Positions 42,119-52,532 of a stretch of 64,000 nt of DNA are shown piece by piece. The stretch is from NCBI RefSeq assembly GCF_011305995.1, contig NZ_CP049910.1, positions 1,364,001-1,428,000 of the forward strand, in the 5' to 3' direction. The notes below the pieces were generated by a model. That model had not been told where the DNA came from and ran no database searches. It saw only the letters and a list, made by a program, of their open reading frames with translations. Position 1 is the first letter of the stretch. Every line of letters begins with the position of its first letter. The translations under genes were made by a program, and so were the position numbers. The DNA comes from Diaphorobacter sp. HDW4A (GTDB taxonomy: Bacteria; Pseudomonadota; Gammaproteobacteria; Burkholderiales; Burkholderiaceae_C).

Positions 42119-42146
42119 TTCAATATTCCGATTTGGTTATATTGAA
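42119..42146. promoter_or_regulatory. AT-rich palindrome upstream of the rhodanese operon, putative repressor site
   Basis: TTCAATAT (42119-42126) and ATATTGAA (42139-42146) are perfect 8-base arms with a 12-base spacer, the same spacer as the palindrome before the sox operon at 25646. It lies 130 bases upstream of the rhodanese start. A further palindrome, TTGAATTCAA, occurs at 42094-42103. Both fit a control region for the sulfur operon; the ArsR-type protein at 22831 is a candidate ligand by inference. Confidence 0.55.
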
Positions 42147-42178
42147 TGCACTCGCCAAGAGACTTCTACGCTCGGTGT

Positions 42179-42300
42179 TCAGTATTCCAATGTCACCGTG
42201 ACCGTGTCGCTGTAGCCTCCGGCGGTAGACTGCGTCCGCACTGGAACCTTTCCATAGCCGGCGATCACCTTCACGGTACCTATGCCGCTGCCAAGAAGTA
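42179..42300 (-). pseudogene. C-terminal remnant of a spore-coat-U/Csu-type pilin
   Basis: Read on the minus strand, the frame ending at TGA 42179-42181 gives VKVIAGYGKVPV followed by RTQSTAGGYSDTVTVTLEY and stop. This is the typical end of SCPU-domain (spore coat protein U, CsuA/B-type) fimbrial proteins: a GYG+VP turn and a G-Y-S-D-T-V-T-V final strand. No start or upstream domain remains, because the GST gene ends at 42313. The fragment suggests a deleted chaperone-usher pilus locus here. It fills most of the 323-base gap 41990-42312 with the palindromes below it. Confidence 0.6.
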
Positions 42301-42312
42301 GAAAAAGGATGT

Positions 42313-43029
42313 TCAGTCCATTGGAGCGGCGGGAATCAACAGGCCGCGCTGTACGGCTGGTCGCTTGAGGAAGGTCTCGAGGGCACGGGCCAGGTGAGTA
42401 AAGTCCTTGAACCCCACCAACTCACCGGCCTCGTAAAACCCAATAATGTTGCGCACCCACGGCAGGATGGCAATGTCGGCAATCGTGTAGTCGTCGCCCG
42501 CCACCCATCGGTGCTCCGCGTACTGTTTGTCGAGCACGGCCAGCAGTCGTCGTGATTCGCCCACATAGCGCTCGAGCGGACGCTTGTCTTCGATGGCCTT
42601 GCCGGCAAACTTGTTGAAGAAGCCCACTTGGCCGAACATCGGGCCGACGCCACCCATCTGAAACATCAGCCATTGCAGTGTGCGGAATTTGCCCGCATCG
42701 TCCTTCGGCATGAACTTTCCGTTCTTGCCCGCGAGGTAGACCAGAATCGCACCCGATTCGAACAGCGCCATCGGCTTGTCGTCCGGGCCGTTCGGGTCGA
42801 GGATCGCGGGAATCTTGTTGTTCGGGTTGAGCGAGATGAACTCGGGCGTGAGCTGATCGTTCGTGTCGAAGGACACGCGATGCGCCTCGTAGGGCAGACC
42901 CATTTCCTCCAGCATGATCGACACCTTCACGCCATTGGGCGTGGGCAGCGAATACAGTTGAAGCCGCTCGGGATGCTGAGCGGGCCATTTGCGGGTGATG
43001 GGAAAAGCGTCGAGTCGGGATGCTGTCAT
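42313..43029 (-). CDS. Glutathione S-transferase, Nu class (YghU/YfcG-like disulfide reductase)
   Basis: A 238-residue GST. The N-terminal thioredoxin-like domain has LYSLPTPNGVKVSIMLEEMGL and NPNNKIPAILDPNG, with the ESGAILVYLA glutathione-binding motif. The helical domain includes QMGGVGPMFGQVGFF, RWVAGDDYTIADIAILPWV. The T-P-N-G motif is that of the Nu class, which reduces disulfides with glutathione. It is followed by the ancient pilin remnant and precedes ferrochelatase (in minus orientation), with no clear operon link. Confidence 0.88.
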   Translation of the reverse strand: MTASRLDAFPITRKWPAQHPERLQLYSLPTPNGVKVSIMLEEMGLPYEAHRVSFDTNDQLTPEFISLNPNNKIPAILDPNGPDDKPMALFESGAILVYLAGKNGKFMPKDDAGKFRTLQWLMFQMGGVGPMFGQVGFFNKFAGKAIEDKRPLERYVGESRRLLAVLDKQYAEHRWVAGDDYTIADIAILPWVRNIIGFYEAGELVGFKDFTHLARALETFLKRPAVQRGLLIPAAPMD

Positions 43030-43081
43030 GGTGGTGATGATGTTGCCTGTTGTCGGTCGTTGAAATTGGTTTTTCAGTCAG

Positions 43082-44161
43082 TCAGCGAACGGGCCAGCCG
43101 CCAAGATGTTGCTGCGCAATCGTGCTCAGCGCGGTGATCCATGCGTTGCTGTCGTTCAGGCAGGGAATGTAGCGAAACTCCTTGCCGCCTGCATGCATGA
43201 AGGCCTCGCGTGCTTCCATGTTGATTTCCTCGAGCGTTTCGAGGCAGTCGCCAGTGAAACCGGGACACATCACATCGACGCTCGCCACACCTTCTTTGGC
43301 CATGGCGATGAGCGTGGGTTCGGTATATGGCGTGAGCCATTCGGCCTTGCCGAAGCGTGACTGGAACGTGATCTGGCAGCGCTCGGGCGGGTGTCCCAGC
43401 TCGGCTGCCAGCAAGCGCGCGGTCGTGCGGCATTCATCGGCGTAGGGATCGCCGAGTTTCACATTGCGTGCGGGAATGCCGTGAAAGCTCATCACCAGTT
43501 TGTCAGCCGGGCCGCCTTGCTTGCTCCAGTGCGCGCGCACGCTGTCGGCCAGCGCCCGGATGTAGGCGGGGTGGTCGTGGTAGCTATTCACAAAGCGCAG
43601 CTCGGGCATGCGGCGCTGTTTGCCAAGCCAGGCGTAGGCATCGTCGACCACGCTGGCCGTTGTGGTGCTCGAATACTGCGGATACAGCGGCAGCACCAGC
43701 ACGCGATCAATGCCTTGCTTCTGCAGTGCTTCCAACTGCGACGCGATGGACGGATTGCCGTAGCGCATCGCATAGCTCACATGGGTTGCACGCAGACCAG
43801 CCTCACCCAACCAGCCGCGCAGCAGCACGGATTGCTTGGCAGTCCACACAGCGAGCGGTGAGCCTTCCTTCATCCAGATCGATGCGTACTTGGCAGCCGA
43901 CTTCGCGGGCCGAGTGCGCAGAATGATGCCATGCAGAATGGGCAGCCACGCGATGCGCGGAATTTCCACCACGCGTGGGTCGCCGAGAAACTGCGCCAGA
44001 TAGCGCCTGAGCGCCGGAGCCGTAGGCTCGTCCGGTGTGCCCAGATTGACCAGCAGAACGGCACAGCCAGTGCCTGTTTGCGTGGAGGAGGAGGGTGTGA
44101 GGTAGGTAGCGGCATGTGGCGTTGGCATGTATTCATTGTCGCAGGCTCGCGAGTCATTCAT
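43082..44161 (-). CDS. hemH: Ferrochelatase
   Basis: A 359-residue enzyme inserting iron into protoporphyrin IX. It shows AVLLVNLGTPDEPTAPALRRYL, PLYPQYSSTTTASV, the metal-site His in VMSFHGIPARN and the acid-rich GFTGDCLETLEEINME. Length is as expected. Its start is uncertain: an ATG at 44128 (MPTPHAATY) gives 348 residues, and neither site has a good ribosome-binding site. It is divergent from katG, a heme enzyme, with a 241-base shared region, so joint control by oxidative stress or iron is plausible. Confidence 0.93.
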   Translation of the reverse strand: MNDSRACDNEYMPTPHAATYLTPSSSTQTGTGCAVLLVNLGTPDEPTAPALRRYLAQFLGDPRVVEIPRIAWLPILHGIILRTRPAKSAAKYASIWMKEGSPLAVWTAKQSVLLRGWLGEAGLRATHVSYAMRYGNPSIASQLEALQKQGIDRVLVLPLYPQYSSTTTASVVDDAYAWLGKQRRMPELRFVNSYHDHPAYIRALADSVRAHWSKQGGPADKLVMSFHGIPARNVKLGDPYADECRTTARLLAAELGHPPERCQITFQSRFGKAEWLTPYTEPTLIAMAKEGVASVDVMCPGFTGDCLETLEEINMEAREAFMHAGGKEFRYIPCLNDSNAWITALSTIAQQHLGGWPVR

Positions 44162-44315
44162 CTGCAGTCAAACACTGCTGTCTTTGCATGAACGTCATCA
44201 ACAAGTGGAGCTGTGGAGGTTGTGCTCGCGAGTGATTTTTCCCTATGATGGACTTGCGTATATTCAATGGGCAAAACGGCCCGGAATGGCGCATGCCACT
44301 TCATAATTAATGCCA

Positions 44316-44332
44316 ATCAATGATGCATTGAT
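44316..44332. promoter_or_regulatory. Dyad in the hemH-katG divergent region
   Basis: ATCAATG (44316-44322) and CATTGAT (44326-44332) are perfect 7-base arms around ATG, inside a notably AT-rich stretch 44301-44348 of the divergent region 44162-44402. It could be an operator for OxyR- or Fur-family control of katG. The OxyR consensus spacing (ATAG-N7-CTAT) could not be found. A CTGGAG ribosome-binding site lies before katG. Confidence 0.45.
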
Positions 44333-44387
44333 CATTGCTTTTCATCACTACTGGCGCCGCAAGGTGCCGGGTGCCCTGCAAGTTTGA

Positions 44388-46607
<2,220 letters not shown>

Positions 46608-46656
46608 TGAGCGGGCCTGGGGCGTGAGTCCTCGGGCTTTGATTCAATGAACGCAG

Positions 46657-46685
46657 AAGCGCCTTTCGGGGCGCTTTTGTTTTTG
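46657..46685 (+). terminator. Intrinsic terminator of katG
   Basis: AAGCGCC (46657-46663) and GGCGCTT (46670-46676) pair around TTTCGG and are followed by TTGTTTTT. It lies 50 bases behind the katG stop. Confidence 0.9.
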
Positions 46686-46818
46686 GGCAGACAGGAGCGC
46701 TGAGTTTGGGTTGAGCCTTCGTGGAAGCGATGGCCTTGGTAAAGGCGATTCAGCATGAATGGGGGCTGCGCAATCACCGTCCAATTCCTCGCGGGGCGGC
46801 TGCTAGACTTCCTGAACG

Positions 46819-48957
46819 ATGTCTACTCAAGAACACCTGAACCCTCCCACACGGACGCCGGAGTCGGTCCGCGCGTCCTCATGGCCCGATGTGCAGGCAC
46901 CCATCGCTCCATGCGAAGACAAACGCATCGAGCAGCTTGGACGCACGCGCAACGATGAGTTTGCGTGGATGCAATTTGTGCCTGAGCTGGGAACGCGCAC
47001 GATGGAGAATCTGCCGCAGCGCCTGCAAACTCATTTGCAGGCTGAGCGCAGTTATGCGCAACAGATGCTTGCGCCTCTGGAGGCATCGACAGACGCGTTC
47101 TACCGCTCGATGGCCAGTCATGTGCAAAGTGCTGAGCATGTACCGTCCACAGCCATGAGCGGCTGGACTTACACAGTGGATGCGTCTGCGGCGAGCGGGC
47201 GCAAGCTGTTTCTGCGCAAGCATTCGGATGGGCGGGTGCAGCCTTTGGTGGATGAGGCAGAGCGAGCACAGGGCCATGCGTATTACCGTGCGACAGACCA
47301 CCAACAGAGTCCCGACGACCAATTTTTCGCATGGGCTGAAGACCTCATCGGGAATGATCGTCACCGCATCTGCGTGCTGGACATGCGGGATGGGGTGATC
47401 AGGGTGATCGTGCCGGAGGACGCATTTGGCTATGGGGGGCTGACGTTCTCGCCGTCGTCGCGGGATCTGTTCTGGATCTGGCGGGATGCGCAGAGCCGTC
47501 CTTCGCGTTTGTATCGCAGTGCCATCGATGAGGGCGATGCGGTGCTGGTGCATGAGGAGCATGACCCGGCGCTGTTCATGCGCGTGGCGCGCACGTCGGC
47601 CGACGGGTTTGTTGCCTTGACTCTGTTTGGCCCGGATACCAGTGAGGTGCGTTTGATCGCCGCAAGTGATGCCCGCGCATCTGCACGGGTGCTTCGTGCG
47701 CGCGAGAGGGGCGTTCGGTACGAGGTCAATGAGTGGGATGGCGGACTGATCGCCATCACGAATGCGGAGGGTGCGACGGATCGGCAGATATTGCGGCTGG
47801 CCCCCTCGGATCTGCGATCGATTGGCACTCTGGTCCCGCACCGCCTTGGGGTGCCGATCATTGCCGTGGTGCCCTTTGTGACGACACTGGTGCGGTTGGA
47901 GCGCGTGGAGGGGCTGCATCGCCTGGTGCTGTTGCAGCGCGATGGCCGGGAGATTCCCATTGTCTTCGACGACCCCTCATATGTATTGGAACTCCCGCCC
48001 GGGCAGCGCTGGGACGCAACGCATGTACGCATCGTGCATCAGACGCTGGCCCAGCCGCCGCGTTGGCTGGATGTGCGACTAAGTGATGGTCAGATCACAG
48101 AGACGGGACGAGAGAGTTGGAGTGGGTTGGAGCCAGATCGATACCGGATCGAGCGCCTCACGGCTGTGGCGGATGACGGCGTGGCTGTTCCCATCACCGT
48201 TCTCTCGCGCAAAGACATGGCGGGCGATGTGCCTGGGCCATTGCTGCTCACCGGTTATGGCGCCTATGGCATTGCGTATGAGCCCGTGTTCTCCTTGCCT
48301 GCACTGGCCTGGGTGGATGCGGGCTACCGCTACGCGATAGCGCATGTTCGCGGTGGCTCTGAAAAAGGCCACGACTGGTATCAGGGCGGCTGTCGTGAAT
48401 TGAAGCGCAATTCCATGACGGATTTCATCGCATGCGCACGGTATTTGAACGATATCGGCTACACCACACGGACGCAAACCGTTGCCTACGGCGTGTCTGC
48501 GGGCGGACTGCTGGTGTGCGGGGCTGCGAACATGCAGCCCGGGCAATGGGCCGGGGTGATCGCGCAGGTGCCGTTCGTCGACATGCTCAACACCATGAGC
48601 GATGCCGATCATCCGCTGGTTCCGCTGCTGCGTCCCGATTGGGGTGATCCGCTGGCGGACCCTGTTGCCTACGACGCCATGGCGGCCATTTCTCCGTATG
48701 AGAACGTGCCGGTGGCGGACTACCCGCCGACGCTGTGCACGGCGGGTCTCAAAGATGACCGCGTGCCATATTGGGAGCCCGCCAAACTGCTGGCCAATAT
48801 CCGACGACGCTCGACCAGCGGAGCACCGGCGCTGCTGCTGCTCAATCCCGAGAGCGGCCATCAGGAGAGCGATCAGCAGGAGCAGCTGTTCTTGCAGGCT
48901 GCGCGCTTCTGGGCCTTTGCGCAGCATTGCGCCGACGCATCTTCCTTCAGGCGTTGA
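46819..48957 (+). CDS. Prolyl oligopeptidase-family peptidase (S9A, oligopeptidase B-like)
   Basis: A 712-residue cytoplasmic serine peptidase. Residues 1-430 form a beta-propeller with few conserved motifs (EFAWMQFV near the start). The catalytic domain has LLLTGYGAYGIAYEPVFS, IAHVRGGSEKGHDWYQGG, the nucleophile in AYGVSAGGLLVCGAA, the Asp in LKDDRVPYWEPAK and the His in NPESGHQESD. The complete triad predicts activity on short basic or proline-containing peptides; oligopeptidase B is the closest match in the propeller entrance. It overlaps the convergent MFS gene by 11 bases. Confidence 0.9.
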   Translation: MSTQEHLNPPTRTPESVRASSWPDVQAPIAPCEDKRIEQLGRTRNDEFAWMQFVPELGTRTMENLPQRLQTHLQAERSYAQQMLAPLEASTDAFYRSMASHVQSAEHVPSTAMSGWTYTVDASAASGRKLFLRKHSDGRVQPLVDEAERAQGHAYYRATDHQQSPDDQFFAWAEDLIGNDRHRICVLDMRDGVIRVIVPEDAFGYGGLTFSPSSRDLFWIWRDAQSRPSRLYRSAIDEGDAVLVHEEHDPALFMRVARTSADGFVALTLFGPDTSEVRLIAASDARASARVLRARERGVRYEVNEWDGGLIAITNAEGATDRQILRLAPSDLRSIGTLVPHRLGVPIIAVVPFVTTLVRLERVEGLHRLVLLQRDGREIPIVFDDPSYVLELPPGQRWDATHVRIVHQTLAQPPRWLDVRLSDGQITETGRESWSGLEPDRYRIERLTAVADDGVAVPITVLSRKDMAGDVPGPLLLTGYGAYGIAYEPVFSLPALAWVDAGYRYAIAHVRGGSEKGHDWYQGGCRELKRNSMTDFIACARYLNDIGYTTRTQTVAYGVSAGGLLVCGAANMQPGQWAGVIAQVPFVDMLNTMSDADHPLVPLLRPDWGDPLADPVAYDAMAAISPYENVPVADYPPTLCTAGLKDDRVPYWEPAKLLANIRRRSTSGAPALLLLNPESGHQESDQQEQLFLQAARFWAFAQHCADASSFRR

Positions 48958-50236
48958 CGGTGGTCCTGCGCGTGTACTGAAAAAGTCGCAACGCGCAAAA
49001 TGCTGACACGAGCAGGGCAGGGGTGGCGGTCAGTGCGATGGCCGTGAGCATCTGGCCGGAGACGAGCCATGTCGACACGAACCCAGCCAGCAAAGGCCCC
49101 AGCGCGCTGAACACCGAGACGACAAAACTCCAGAGCGCAAAACAGCGTGCGCGCAACGCCGCCGGAGCCACGTCCTGCAGCATGGTCGGCACGAGGGCGT
49201 TGGCGGTGCAGGTGGTGAAGAGAAACAAGGCCACCACCACAAAGGCCTGCTGCAGCGAGGCGGTGGAAAAGAGCATCAGGATGGCGGGCACGGAAAGAAC
49301 CGCGCAGACGCCCATGATCATCGGCCGCACGGCGGTTCCCAAGCGCTTGGCAAACCAGCGGTCCAGCGCCGCGACGACGGGGAGACAGCCCAGCGTTGCG
49401 ACCAGCACGATCACGCCCATGACCTCGCCGATGCGCGCGGGCGCGACTTCGAAGCGGCGCTCGAGCGCCAAGGCAATCAGCTGATTCAGCCCCTGAACCG
49501 CGATCATCAGACTCCCCGCCACGCCGACAAACAGGGCGACTGGCTGCCAGTGTTCTTTCAGGAATTGCCTCAACGATGTCGCGCCTGAAACGTCCTCCTG
49601 TCTGGCATGCCGAGGCGGATCGGCGGTGAAAAGGCCTGCGATCAGCAAGGGCAGCCCGGCTGCTGACAGAAGCAGAAAGCCCTTGCGCCAGACGTCCAGA
49701 TCACCGGGAATCCAGGCTGCGGCGGTGGCCTGTATGTCTCCTGAAAAGTAGAAGCCCGCGCTGGCACCACTTGAGACCAAGGCCGCGAAGCCGAGGTTGG
49801 CCAAGACGCGGTGACGTTGTGGAGCGAGGTCGGGAATCATCGAGTACACCAGCGGCACCATCGCAAACTCGGTGATGCCAGCGGCCGAGCGGCCCAGAAA
49901 GAACAGCGGGAAATTGGGCGCCAGCGCGCTGAGCACCATCATCGCGGTCGATGCGAAGATCAGACACAGCAACACGCGTTTGCGCGGGAAACGATCAGCG
50001 AAGCGAGCCAGCGGAATCGCCAGCGCGCTGCCCACCAGAACGCCCGCCAGTCCCTGCAATGCGCCGAGACTGGCGTCGCTGATGTCAAAGCTTTTTTGGA
50101 TTGCCGATAGCGAGATGGCCTGCAGGCCGTAGTCGCTCATCTGCACTCCGGCGGTGATGCCAAGAAACGCGACAGTCAGAAAGGCTTGCAGCGACCATTG
50201 CGCGGGTGCGCCATCGTCCCTGACGCTTACTTCCAT
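48947..50236 (-). CDS. MFS transporter, partner of the TonB receptor
   Basis: A 429-residue major-facilitator protein with twelve hydrophobic segments. It begins MEVSVRDDGAPAQWSL, has ALQGLAGVLVGSALAIPLARFADRFPRKRVLL and GRSAAGITEFAMVPLVYSMI typical of spinster-like MFS carriers. Its ATG at 50236 lies inside the end of the TonB receptor gene (10-base overlap), so it is co-translated. A role in moving the ferric siderophore or its product over the inner membrane is likely from this coupling. Other starts further upstream would run within the receptor gene. Confidence 0.87.
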   Translation of the reverse strand: MEVSVRDDGAPAQWSLQAFLTVAFLGITAGVQMSDYGLQAISLSAIQKSFDISDASLGALQGLAGVLVGSALAIPLARFADRFPRKRVLLCLIFASTAMMVLSALAPNFPLFFLGRSAAGITEFAMVPLVYSMIPDLAPQRHRVLANLGFAALVSSGASAGFYFSGDIQATAAAWIPGDLDVWRKGFLLLSAAGLPLLIAGLFTADPPRHARQEDVSGATSLRQFLKEHWQPVALFVGVAGSLMIAVQGLNQLIALALERRFEVAPARIGEVMGVIVLVATLGCLPVVAALDRWFAKRLGTAVRPMIMGVCAVLSVPAILMLFSTASLQQAFVVVALFLFTTCTANALVPTMLQDVAPAALRARCFALWSFVVSVFSALGPLLAGFVSTWLVSGQMLTAIALTATPALLVSAFCALRLFQYTRRTTVNA

Positions 50237-52299
50237 TGGTACTGCAGTTGCACATCCACGGTGCGTGCGGCGCCGTAGTAGCAGTAGAAATCGCAGCCGC
50301 TGACGTAGGTCTTGTCGGTCAGATTGCGGGCATTGAACTGCAGCGCCCATTCGCGGCTCATGTCGTAGCGCACCATCAGGTCCAGCAGCGTGTAGCTCGA
50401 AATTTTCTGACCGGCGTAGTAACGCTGGTCTTCGGTCTGGCCGGTGTAGCGCGCGCCTGCGCCCACGGTCAGCTTCTGGTTGTTGGCCAGATCGAAGCGG
50501 TGGCTGAGCCACAGGCTGGCCGCGTTGTCGGGAATCAGCGCGGTGCGCACGGACTGGGTCGTTGTCAGGTCCTGACGGGAATCGTTGTGCGTGTAGGCCG
50601 CCTTCATCGAGGTGTTGGTGCCGAGCTTGAAGTTGCCTTGCAGCTCAACGCCCTTGTTGGTGCGCTGGCCGGTCTGCGACTGGATGTTGGACGCGTCGGA
50701 CACCAAGGCATTCTTTTCCTTGATGTCGAAGTACGCCAGCGTGAGGTTGCCGCCGTTCAGCCATGTGGGCTCGAACTTGACGCCGACTTCGCGCTGCGTG
50801 CCTTCATAGGGGCGGTAGCCGTTTCCGTGGCCGTCCACGCCATCGACGGGCTTGAACGATTCCGAATAGCTGATGTAGGGCGAGACACCGATGTCGCTGA
50901 TATACATCGCGCCAAAGTTCAGGGAGTTCTTGCTCACGTCGTAGCCAGCGTTTCCGCCGTTGATGGCACCCTTGTTCTTGGCGCGATCATGGCGGATGCC
51001 GGCGTTGAAGTTCCAGTGACTGCCTACACGCATCTGGGTGGACGCATAGGCGCCCCATTGCTTGGAGTGCAGGCCGTAGGGTGTGCCAGTCACATCGAAC
51101 GGGGTGCCGTAGACCGGGTTGAACATGTCGAGCCCGGGCACAAAACCAAAACCGTTGTTCAGGCCGTCGGTGTCGGACTTCAGGTAGTCAATCCCGAGCA
51201 CGGGCAGTAATTGCACGCTGTCCGACAGACGCAGCTTGCCGCTGATGCGGTTGTCCAGATAGTGTGTCTTTGACTTGCCGTTGGTGTACGTGTACCCGCG
51301 CATCAGTTGGCGGTTGCCGTCAGATCCCCATGCGAAGGTGTTCACCTGGTCTAGATCGAGGTTGGTGTACTTGTAGTTCTGCGCGAACTTCCAGTCGTTG
51401 TTGATTTGATGGCTGAGCATCCAGCCTGCGCTTGCTTGTGTGCGCTTGAGGTAGTCAAATCCGGGCTCGCCGGGGTTCATGCGGCGGTCGATGCGGCCAT
51501 AAGGTGTGTCGATGATGGTGCCGTAGGCCGGCAAGAATCCGTTGGTGGGCGTACCGTCTTCGCGCTGGACGCTGGCCAGCAGGGTCAGCGATGTGCGTGG
51601 GCTGAACTCCATCGTCACGCTCGGTGCGAAGTAGTAGCTCTTCATGTCGGTGCCGCGCTGCATGCCGTCTTCCTTGCGGGCCTGCGCGACAAGGCGGTAG
51701 TACACCGTGCCGTCCTCATTGGCGATGTTGTTGTAGTCGACGCTCAGACCCAGACGGCCGCGATTTCCCGCTTCCGTGTTCAGCTCGAGGGCGCGCTCCT
51801 TGTGTGGGCGCTTGGTCACCAGGTTCACCACGCCGCCGGTTTGTGCAGCGCCAAACACCAAGGCATTGGGGCCCTTGAGCACTTCGGCGGATTCAACCCC
51901 AAAGATTTCTGGCTTCCAGACAAAGTAGCCATTCGGCGTGGTCGGTGTTCCGTCCAGAGACACCGAGGCGTCAAACCCGCGGATCTTGAACCACTCGACC
52001 TTGTTGTCGCCACCAAACGGCTCGCTGAGAACACCGGCCTGGTATTGCAGGCCCTGATCCAGCTTGCGCGCGCCCATTTCCTGAAAGTCGCCCTTGCGCA
52101 GCACCGCGCTCGAATTGGGCGCATAGAAGTCCAGACTCTGCAACTCTTCGACCGTTCCGATAACCGTGACCGTCTCCATGGTTTTCGCCTCGGCTGGAAC
52201 CTTGTCAGTAGTTTGCGCAAGCAATGGTGACGCGAAGCCGACGGCTCCGATGGTCAGCAAAACAGCTTGAACGACGGGGGTGTATTGCAGATGACGCAT
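50227..52299 (-). CDS. TonB-dependent siderophore receptor
   Basis: A 690-residue outer-membrane receptor. The signal peptide ends near SPLLA; a TonB box candidate is METVTVIGT at about residue 41. The plug domain has YQAGVLSEPFGGDNKVEWFKIRGFD and the ESAEVLKGPNALVFG/GGVVNLVTKRP stretch. The barrel ends with the terminal aromatic motif VDVQLQYQWK. Two Cys close to the end (SGCDFYCYYGAARTV) are typical of FhuA/FoxA-like receptors. The substrate is a ferric siderophore; hydroxamate type is possible but not proven. It is divergent from the siderophore-interacting protein. Confidence 0.93.
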   Translation of the reverse strand: MRHLQYTPVVQAVLLTIGAVGFASPLLAQTTDKVPAEAKTMETVTVIGTVEELQSLDFYAPNSSAVLRKGDFQEMGARKLDQGLQYQAGVLSEPFGGDNKVEWFKIRGFDASVSLDGTPTTPNGYFVWKPEIFGVESAEVLKGPNALVFGAAQTGGVVNLVTKRPHKERALELNTEAGNRGRLGLSVDYNNIANEDGTVYYRLVAQARKEDGMQRGTDMKSYYFAPSVTMEFSPRTSLTLLASVQREDGTPTNGFLPAYGTIIDTPYGRIDRRMNPGEPGFDYLKRTQASAGWMLSHQINNDWKFAQNYKYTNLDLDQVNTFAWGSDGNRQLMRGYTYTNGKSKTHYLDNRISGKLRLSDSVQLLPVLGIDYLKSDTDGLNNGFGFVPGLDMFNPVYGTPFDVTGTPYGLHSKQWGAYASTQMRVGSHWNFNAGIRHDRAKNKGAINGGNAGYDVSKNSLNFGAMYISDIGVSPYISYSESFKPVDGVDGHGNGYRPYEGTQREVGVKFEPTWLNGGNLTLAYFDIKEKNALVSDASNIQSQTGQRTNKGVELQGNFKLGTNTSMKAAYTHNDSRQDLTTTQSVRTALIPDNAASLWLSHRFDLANNQKLTVGAGARYTGQTEDQRYYAGQKISSYTLLDLMVRYDMSREWALQFNARNLTDKTYVSGCDFYCYYGAARTVDVQLQYQWK

Positions 52300-52362
52300 A
52301 GAACGTGAAGGGAAAGGAGGTGAGGGAGGTGGCGCTTGGATGTGCCTCTCATTTTACGTCGT

Positions 52363-52381
52363 GGATAATAGTGATTCTCAA
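52363..52381. promoter_or_regulatory. Putative Fur box between receptor and SIP genes
   Basis: GGATAATAGTGATTCTCAAATGCATTAGCATTAG (written in part: GATAATAGTGATTCTCAAA, 52364-52382) matches the 19-base Fur consensus in about 11 positions, and the neighbouring AATGCATTAGCATT at 52381 onward is a second weak copy. The 233-base region 52300-52532 serves the divergent receptor and SIP genes, both iron-uptake types usually repressed by Fur. Confidence 0.5.
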
Positions 52382-52532
52382 ATGCATTAGCATTAGTGGT
52401 GCATTTGTCACGGTTTCGAAATGTTTTCGGGAATGTTTGACCGTCCTACAGACAGAATCAAAAAAACTTGGCAGATGTCCAAATAGTTCATGCCACCAGC
52501 GAACGCATGCGGTACCAAGACCAGCACTTTCC

